Origin: a bacterium
Lineage (GTDB): Bacteria > Krumholzibacteriota > Krumholzibacteria > LZORAL124-64-63
Reading direction: 5' to 3'
Length of the DNA stretch: 6,726 nt
Assembly (NCBI GenBank): GCA_021767885.1
Contig: JAASSM010000106.1
Coordinates: 1 to 6,726, forward strand
A program made the translations under genes and the position numbers. This document shows, one piece after another, positions 1 to 4,350 of this stretch (position 1 is its first letter; the number at the start of each line of letters is the position of its first letter). The notes below the pieces were generated by a model. It searched no databases and had not been told where the DNA came from. It saw nothing but the letters and a program-made list of their open reading frames with translations.

Positions 1-32
1 GGCCCGCCCTGGTGGAGCAGTTCGGCGGTTGA
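1..32 (+). CDS. possible 3' end of an upstream gene (partial)
   Basis: One plus-strand frame enters from the left edge (codons starting at position 3) and reads PALVEQFGG before a TGA at 30-32. The composition looks like an ordinary protein C-terminus. The placement is sensible: the stop is followed 42 bases later by a strong hairpin, and the next gene converges on it. Ten codons are too few to name a product, and in such GC-rich sequence a short open frame can occur by chance. This is an inference from position, not a recognised protein. Confidence 0.3.
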   Translation, partial: PALVEQFGG

Positions 33-74
33 GGCCCGGCCGGGGCGCGGGCCCCGGAGCTTCGCCGCACGCGA

Positions 75-110
75 ACGGCCGCCCGGATCCCTGGGGAACC
101 GGGCGGCCGT
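75..110. terminator. perfect 12-bp hairpin between convergent genes
   Basis: ACGGCCGCCCGG (75-86) and its exact reverse complement CCGGGCGGCCGT (99-110) flank a 12-base loop. The stem is very GC-rich. The plus-strand side is followed by only a weak T run (CGTT), and the minus-strand side by TTCGCG, so it lacks a classic long U tract. It lies between the possible gene ending at 32 and the prolyl oligopeptidase gene, whose stop is at 219-221 on the other strand, so it could end transcripts from both sides. The rest of 33-218 is GC-rich sequence with short GGCC and GGGCG runs and no gene that I can support. Confidence 0.6.
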
Positions 111-218
111 CGTTCCGGCGCCAGGAGGTGGCGGGGCCGCCCGGCGACCCGGCCGGCCGGCCAGGCGAGCGCACGGCCGGGCAGGGCGCCCGCCCCGCCC
201 GGGCCACGGCCCGCGGTC

Positions 219-2291
219 CTAGCGCAGCATCTTCCACAGGTACGCGTAGGTCAGCGCCCACAGGTACCCGCGCTGCTTCAGGTTGGCCGCCATGCCGTGG
301 CCGCCCTCGGTGTTCTCGTAGTAGTAGACCGGCTTGTCGTACTCGTCGAGCCGGGCCACCATCTTGCGCGCGTGGCCGGGGTGGACGCGGTCGTCCCGCA
401 TGGAGGTGTAGAAGAAGGCCTGCGGGTAGTCCGCGTCCTCCTGCACGTTCTGGTAAGGCGACCAGGCCTGCATGAACTCCCAGTCGGCGGTGTCGGGGTT
501 GCCGTACTCGGCCATCCAGCTCGCGCCGGCCAGGAGCTTGTTGTAGCGCTTCATGTCCAGCAGTGGGACCTGGCAGACCACGGCCTCGAAGAGCTCGGGC
601 CGCTGGACCATCACCGCGCCCACGAGCAGGCCGCCGTTGGAGCCGCCCATGATGCCCAGGTGCTCCGGCGAGGTGATCCCGCGCTCGACCAGGTCCTCGG
701 CCACGGCGATGAAGTCGTCGAAGGCGCGCTGGCGGTTCTCCTTCAGGGCGGCCTGGTGCCAGCGGGGGCCGAACTCGCCGCCCCCGCGGATGCTGGCCAC
801 CACGTAGACGCCGCCGCGCTCCACCCAGGCGGTGCCCACGGTGGCGGAGTAGCTGGGCTTGAGGGCCACCTCGAAGCCGCCGTAGCCGTACAGCACCGTG
901 GGGTTCTGGCCGTTCGCCTCGAAGCCGTCCGGCATGAAGACGAAGTACGGGATCATGGTGCCGTCGGCCGAGCGGGCCTCGAACTGGGTGACGTCCATGC
1001 CGGTGGTGTCGAAGTACTCCGGCGTGGTCTTGATCTTCTTTGGCGCGGCGCCGTCGCGCACGAGGAAGAGGCTGGAGGGCGTGAGGTAGTCGGTGTAGGT
1101 GAAGAAGAAGGTGTCGTGGTCGTCGCTGGTGCTGCCGATGCCAACCGAGCCGATGCCCGGCATGTCGATCTCCTCGCGCTGCCAGCCGTCGGCGCCCGGG
1201 GTGAGCTTCCACAGGCGGCTGCGCACGTTGTCCAGCGTGCTCAGCAGCAGGTGGTTGGCGGTGGTGCTGACGCCGGCCAGGGAGACGCGGGCCTCCGGGG
1301 TGAAGAGGACCTCGAAGTCGCGGTCGCCGGCCAGGAAGGCATCCAGGTCGATGCAGAGCAGCGCGTCCTGGGGGTAGGTCTCGCCGCCCACGGTCCAGTC
1401 CGAGCGCAGGCTCACCAGCAGACGCTCCTTGAAGAAGCCCTGCAGGTCGGCGTCCTCGGGCAGGTCCAGGTGCACCAGGTGGCCGTCGAGGACCAGGTAG
1501 TACAGGCCGCGGAAGAACTCCGGCGTGCGGTAGACGAGGTCGTAACGCCGCTCGGGCGTGTGCACGCTGTAGGCGCCCACCGACACGTCGCCGGGCTCGC
1601 CCGCGAAGATGGTCTCCGCCTCGCTCAGCGGCGTGCCGCGGTGCCAGAGCTTGACCAGGCGGGGGTAGCCCGAGTCGGTGAGGGAGCCCTCGCCGAAGTC
1701 GGTGCCCACCCAGAGGGAGTTCTCGTCGCGCCAGGAGACCCGGGACTTGGCCTCGGGGACGGTGAAGCCGTCGTCGACGAACTGGCGGGTCACCAGGTCG
1801 AACTCGCGGTAGACCGAGGCGTCGCCGCCGCCGCGCGAGAGCACCACCATGGCCCGGCGATGGTCCGGCGGCAGGGAGAAGCCGCCCTTCCAGACCCAGT
1901 TCTCGCCCTCGGCCGCGGCCAGGGCGTCCACGTCCAGCACGGTCTCCCAGGCGGGATCCCCGGTGACGTAGGAGTCGAGGAAGGTCCGGCGCCAGACGCC
2001 GCGGACGTGGTCCTCGTCCTGCCAGAAGTTGTAGAGCCACTCGCCGCGGAAGCCGGCATAGGGGATGCGGTCGCGGGAGTTGAGGATCTCCAGCAGTTCC
2101 TCGTGGATGGGCTCGAACTCCGGGACCTCCTCCAGTTCGGCGGTGTCCTCGGCGCTGCGCTTCTCCACCCACTCGACGGCCTTCTCGCCCTCCACCTCCT
2201 CGAGCCAGAGGTAGGGGTCGTCGTCGGCGGCCAGCCCGCCGCCGGCGGCGAGCAAGGTGAACAGGAAGGCGACGGTTCGCGGCAGGGTCAT
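219..2291 (-). CDS. exported prolyl oligopeptidase (peptidase family S9A)
   Basis: A 690-residue serine peptidase expected to cut short peptides after proline in the periplasm or outside the cell. Residues 1-22 form a Sec signal peptide (MTLPRTVAFLF, then a hydrophobic core ending GLAA before DDDPYLWLEEV). A beta-propeller gating domain follows to about residue 420, then the alpha/beta-hydrolase domain. The catalytic triad is Ser551 (in GGSNGG), Asp633 (in MRDDRV) and His665 (in GGHGMA). Tyr470 in YGYGGF matches the oxyanion tyrosine of porcine enzyme (Tyr473), Trp592 matches Trp595, which stacks on the substrate proline, and Arg635 matches Arg643. Trp592 favours prolyl oligopeptidase over oligopeptidase B. 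The length is normal for the family. The frame stays open upstream to 2426, but ATG 2291 is chosen because it gives the signal peptide and has GAGGAGAGA just upstream. The gene is transcribed alone, divergent from dodecin. Family and activity are secure; the natural substrate is unknown. Confidence 0.96.
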   Translation of the reverse strand: MTLPRTVAFLFTLLAAGGGLAADDDPYLWLEEVEGEKAVEWVEKRSAEDTAELEEVPEFEPIHEELLEILNSRDRIPYAGFRGEWLYNFWQDEDHVRGVWRRTFLDSYVTGDPAWETVLDVDALAAAEGENWVWKGGFSLPPDHRRAMVVLSRGGGDASVYREFDLVTRQFVDDGFTVPEAKSRVSWRDENSLWVGTDFGEGSLTDSGYPRLVKLWHRGTPLSEAETIFAGEPGDVSVGAYSVHTPERRYDLVYRTPEFFRGLYYLVLDGHLVHLDLPEDADLQGFFKERLLVSLRSDWTVGGETYPQDALLCIDLDAFLAGDRDFEVLFTPEARVSLAGVSTTANHLLLSTLDNVRSRLWKLTPGADGWQREEIDMPGIGSVGIGSTSDDHDTFFFTYTDYLTPSSLFLVRDGAAPKKIKTTPEYFDTTGMDVTQFEARSADGTMIPYFVFMPDGFEANGQNPTVLYGYGGFEVALKPSYSATVGTAWVERGGVYVVASIRGGGEFGPRWHQAALKENRQRAFDDFIAVAEDLVERGITSPEHLGIMGGSNGGLLVGAVMVQRPELFEAVVCQVPLLDMKRYNKLLAGASWMAEYGNPDTADWEFMQAWSPYQNVQEDADYPQAFFYTSMRDDRVHPGHARKMVARLDEYDKPVYYYENTEGGHGMAANLKQRGYLWALTYAYLWKMLR

Positions 2292-2296
2292 CGGGG

Positions 2297-2305
2297 TCTC
2301 TCCTC
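2297..2305 (-). promoter_or_regulatory. ribosome binding site of the prolyl oligopeptidase gene
   Basis: On the minus strand this reads GAGGAGAGA, ending five bases before ATG 2291, with the GGAG core at a good distance. It decides the start: the in-frame extension to 2426 would put 45 arginine- and proline-rich residues in front of the signal peptide. Confidence 0.75.
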
Positions 2306-2343
2306 GGGATGACGGTGAGATCGGGGGCGACGTCACGCTGAGA

Positions 2344-2372
2344 AAGATAATCAACGGGGCGCCGAAAGTCGC
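2344..2372 (-). promoter_or_regulatory. weak sigma70-like promoter candidate for the prolyl oligopeptidase gene
   Basis: On the minus strand, GCGACT (2372-2367, three of six matches to TTGACA) is followed after 17 bases by TATCTT (2349-2344, four of six matches to TATAAT). The -10 element falls in the only A/T-rich patch of the divergent region (about 2341-2354). Transcription would begin near 2337, giving a leader of about 46 bases. The matches are modest, so this is a candidate only. Confidence 0.3.
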
Positions 2373-2376
2373 CCCG
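2355..2376. repeat. 7-bp inverted repeat in the divergent promoter region
   Basis: CGGGGCG (2355-2361) and CGCCCCG (2370-2376) are exact reverse complements around the 8-base loop CCGAAAGT. The dyad covers the spacer and -35 side of the minus-strand promoter candidate, which is where a repressor would sit. It could equally be a chance dyad in GC-rich DNA, since seven G/C pairs are not rare at this composition. Confidence 0.35.
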
Positions 2377-2388
2377 CGGCGGCCGGCG

Positions 2389-2418
2389 CCAGGACGCCAT
2401 CGGCTCCGGGGCGTCTGG
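2389..2418. repeat. bulged inverted repeat upstream of dodecin
   Basis: CCAGGACGCC (2389-2398) pairs with GGCGTCTGG (2410-2418) over nine base pairs if one G is bulged out; the loop is 11 bases. It lies about 100 bases before the dodecin start. It could be an operator or a leader hairpin, depending on where transcription begins, or simply chance. Confidence 0.25.
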
Positions 2419-2521
2419 CTGCGCATGGAAACCCGGCCTATCCTGGCCGCGACGCGACCATCGCCGGCCCCACCGCCCAGCGGCAGGCGGGCCCGGCCTC
2501 ACCATACCGGAAGGGCGACCG

Positions 2522-2728
2522 ATGACCGACCACGTCTACAAGTCCATCGAGCTGACGGGATCCTCGCAGCAGAGCATCGAGGACGCCGTGCAGACCGCCA
2601 TCGCCAAGGCCGCCGAGACCGTCCGCAACATGCGCTGGTTCGAGGTGGTCTCCACCCGGGGCTACCTCGAGGAGGGCGAGGTGGCCTACTGGCAGGTGAC
2701 GGTGAAGATCGGCTTCACGCTGGAGTAG
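2522..2728 (+). CDS. dodecin, small flavin-binding protein
   Basis: A 68-residue protein that matches the dodecin family along its whole length: [15 protein letters not shown], then [17 protein letters not shown], then [10 protein letters not shown] and a final [12 protein letters not shown]. Dodecins assemble into hollow 12-subunit shells that bind flavins (FMN or riboflavin, and CoA in some bacteria), and are thought to store or buffer them in the cytoplasm. Trp39 corresponds to the tryptophan that stacks against the flavin ring (Trp36 in the Halobacterium protein) and Gln58 to the flavin-contacting glutamine (Gln55 there), so binding should be intact. The fold is one helix packed on a three-stranded sheet. 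There is no signal peptide. GGAAGGG at 2509-2515 lies six bases before the ATG and supports the start. It is divergent from the peptidase gene and stands 92 bases before the M64 gene; nothing nearby is flavin-related. Confidence 0.95.
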   Translation: MTDHVYKSIELTGSSQQSIEDAVQTAIAKAAETVRNMRWFEVVSTRGYLEEGEVAYWQVTVKIGFTLE

Positions 2729-2732
2729 GCCG

Positions 2733-2747
2733 CCGCGCGGAGCGCGG
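2733..2747 (+). terminator. small hairpin after dodecin
   Basis: CCGCGC (2733-2738) and GCGCGG (2742-2747) form a 6-bp stem with the loop GGA, starting four bases after the dodecin stop codon. There is no T run after it, so it would be a weak terminator at best. It ends exactly where the next promoter candidate begins. Confidence 0.25.
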
Positions 2748-2776
2748 ATGACAGGGCGCGGTCGTCGGGCTATGGT
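2748..2776 (+). promoter_or_regulatory. sigma70-like promoter for the M64 peptidase gene
   Basis: ATGACA (2748-2753) matches TTGACA at five of six positions. After exactly 17 bases comes TATGGT (2771-2776), which matches TATAAT at four of six. Transcription would start near 2783, about 38 bases before the ATG at 2821. This is the best promoter match I found in the window and suggests the M64 gene is transcribed separately from dodecin. Confidence 0.45.
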
Positions 2777-2808
2777 TCCGGCGACCGCGCCCGTCCTGGC
2801 CCGCTCCC

Positions 2809-2812
2809 GGAG
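2809..2812 (+). promoter_or_regulatory. ribosome binding site deciding the M64 start
   Basis: GGAG ends eight bases before ATG 2821, a normal spacing. Its last G is the first base of the alternative GTG start at 2812, so the GTG could not use this site. The ATG start is therefore preferred; it shortens the signal peptide by three residues only. Confidence 0.6.
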
Positions 2813-2820
2813 TGCCTGCC

Positions 2821-4350
2821 ATGCCGCCTGTCCCGCGTTCCCTCGCCCGTGCCGCCCTCGCCGTCTTCCTGATCGTGCTGACCGTCACCGCCCCGGCCGC
2901 CGCCGCCGATCCGGCCGCCGCCGCGCCGGCCAGCTTCGCCGCCCATTTCGCGGACCGGACCCTGCGCATCGACCTGCACCACGGCGGCGACGCGCAGACC
3001 GACCAGTACGCCCTCGACCGCGTCCTGCACCAGGGCGAGTGGGCGGGCAGCCGCACGGCGCTGGTCGACGACCTCGGCCTCGGCCGCTACGAGGCCCGCC
3101 TGCTCGACGCGCAGACCGGTGCGGTGCTCTTCTCCCGCGGCCACGACAGCTACTTCGGCGAGTACCGCACCACCGCGCCGGCCCGCGACGGCGTCTGGCG
3201 GGTCTACCAGGAGAGCGTGCTCGCGCCGCTGCCGCTGCGGCCGGTGGACCTGGTGATCCTGCGCCGCGATGCCGCCGACGGCGAGCTGCGGGAGATCTTC
3301 CGCGCCCCCATCGATCCGGCCGCGGTCACCGTGGCGGACGAGCCCCTGGCCAGCGACGTGATCATCCACGTGGCCCACCGCGGCTGCGACCCCCACGCCG
3401 GCCTGGACGTGGCCATCCTGGGCGAGGGGTACACCCGGGCGCAGACCGGCAAGTTCGTCGCCGACGTGGAGCGCTTCGCCGGCGCCCTGCTGGCCCAGGA
3501 GCCCTATGCCTCGCTGCGCGACCACCTGAGCATCCGCGGCGTGCTGGCCGTCAGCCAGGACCCCGGCTGCGACGAGCCGGGCCGCGGCGTCTTCGCCCGC
3601 ACCCCGCTCGGCTGCACCTTCGGCTCCCTGGGCAGCGAGCGCTACCTCATGACCGAGGACGACCGCGCCGTCCGCGACCTCGCCGCCCACGTCCCGTACG
3701 ACGCGGTGGCGATCATGGTCAACCACGACCGCTACGGTGGCGGCGGCATCTACAACGCCTTCTGCACCTTCACCAGCGACAACCAGTGGAGCGAGTACGT
3801 CTTCATCCACGAGTTCGGCCACCACTTCGGGGGCCTGGCCGACGAGTACTACACCTCCCAGATCGCCTACCTGGACCTCTACCCCCGCGACCGCGAACCC
3901 GCCGAGCCCAACATCACCATCCTCGCCGACCCGGCGGCGCTGAAGTGGGGTGCGGCCGTGGAGCCCGGCACGCCGCTGCCCACGCCCTGGGACAAGGCCA
4001 CGTACGACCGCCGCGACGAGGCCTACCAGGAGCAGCGGGCGGCCATCAACGCCCGCATCGGCGAGCTCATGCGCGGCGGCGGCGACCCGCAGGAGATCGC
4101 CCGGCTGAAGCAGGAGGGCGAGGACCTCTCGCGCACACACCAGGCCTGGGTGGACGGCTTCTTCGCGGCCAGCCCATGGCAGGGCGTGGTGGGCGCGTAC
4201 GAGGGCGCCGGCTACACCCGCGAGGGCATGTACCGGGCCGAACTGGACTGCATCATGTTCAGCAAGGGTCTCAAGCCGTTCTGCGCCGCCTGCCGGACGC
4301 ACCTCGAGCGGCTGGTCCGCCGCGCGGGGGAGACCGGCGTCACGCCATAG
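2821..4350 (+). CDS. exported zinc metallopeptidase, family M64 (IgA-peptidase type)
   Basis: A 509-residue zinc peptidase. Residues 1-29 form a Sec signal peptide (Arg6 and Arg10, hydrophobic core from 11, AAAA before Asp30), followed by an Ala/Pro-rich linker. About 42-170 is the M64 N-terminal domain (LDRVLHQGEWAGSRT, LFSRGHDSYFGEYRT). The catalytic domain runs from about 180, with ILGEGYT near its start and the zinc motif HEFGHHFGGLADEYY at 330-344: His330 and His334 as ligands, Glu331 as catalytic base, Asp341 the probable third ligand. A helical stretch (about 395-440) precedes the typical M64 ending, LDCIMFSKGLKPFCAAC, with Cys477, Cys488 and Cys491. The family is named for a Clostridium ramosum IgA protease, but most environmental members have no known substrate, and none can be inferred here. 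ATG 2821 is chosen over GTG 2812 because GGAG (2809-2812) is eight bases before it. The 3' end overlaps the convergent kinase gene by 11 bp. Confidence 0.93.
   Translation: MPPVPRSLARAALAVFLIVLTVTAPAAAADPAAAAPASFAAHFADRTLRIDLHHGGDAQTDQYALDRVLHQGEWAGSRTALVDDLGLGRYEARLLDAQTGAVLFSRGHDSYFGEYRTTAPARDGVWRVYQESVLAPLPLRPVDLVILRRDAADGELREIFRAPIDPAAVTVADEPLASDVIIHVAHRGCDPHAGLDVAILGEGYTRAQTGKFVADVERFAGALLAQEPYASLRDHLSIRGVLAVSQDPGCDEPGRGVFARTPLGCTFGSLGSERYLMTEDDRAVRDLAAHVPYDAVAIMVNHDRYGGGGIYNAFCTFTSDNQWSEYVFIHEFGHHFGGLADEYYTSQIAYLDLYPRDREPAEPNITILADPAALKWGAAVEPGTPLPTPWDKATYDRRDEAYQEQRAAINARIGELMRGGGDPQEIARLKQEGEDLSRTHQAWVDGFFAASPWQGVVGAYEGAGYTREGMYRAELDCIMFSKGLKPFCAACRTHLERLVRRAGETGVTP
4340..4350. other. 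tail-to-tail overlap of convergent genes
   Basis: The plus-strand M64 gene ends with TAG at 4348-4350, and the minus-strand kinase gene ends with TGA at 4342-4340. The two coding regions share 11 bp and each stop codon lies within the other gene. There is no room for a terminator between them, so any terminator must lie within coding sequence, or the transcripts overlap as antisense. Confidence 0.85.

Noticed and set aside
151..162. GGCCGGCCGGCC, three tandem GGCC units
   Set aside because: A short self-complementary run expected at this base composition; no further copies or array around it.
297..2312. A 671-codon open frame on the plus strand, antisense to the prolyl oligopeptidase
   Set aside because: Its product is a low-complexity mix of Val, His, Gly, Ala and Glu with no domain, as expected of the mirror frame of a GC-rich gene. 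The opposite strand encodes a full, conserved S9A peptidase.
2292..2426. N-terminal extension of the prolyl oligopeptidase by 45 residues
   Set aside because: The extension is Arg/Pro/Ser-rich, would bury the signal peptide and runs through the A/T-rich promoter candidate; ATG 2291 has a clear Shine-Dalgarno site.
2435..2448. GGCCTATCCTGGCC, a possible operator or -10 element for dodecin
   Set aside because: TATCCT matches TATAAT at four positions but no acceptable -35 hexamer stands 16-18 bases upstream, and the GGCC arms are only four bases long.
2770..4302. A 510-codon minus-strand frame antisense to the M64 gene
   Set aside because: Val/Ala/Gly/His-rich shadow without recognisable domains; the plus strand holds the real gene.
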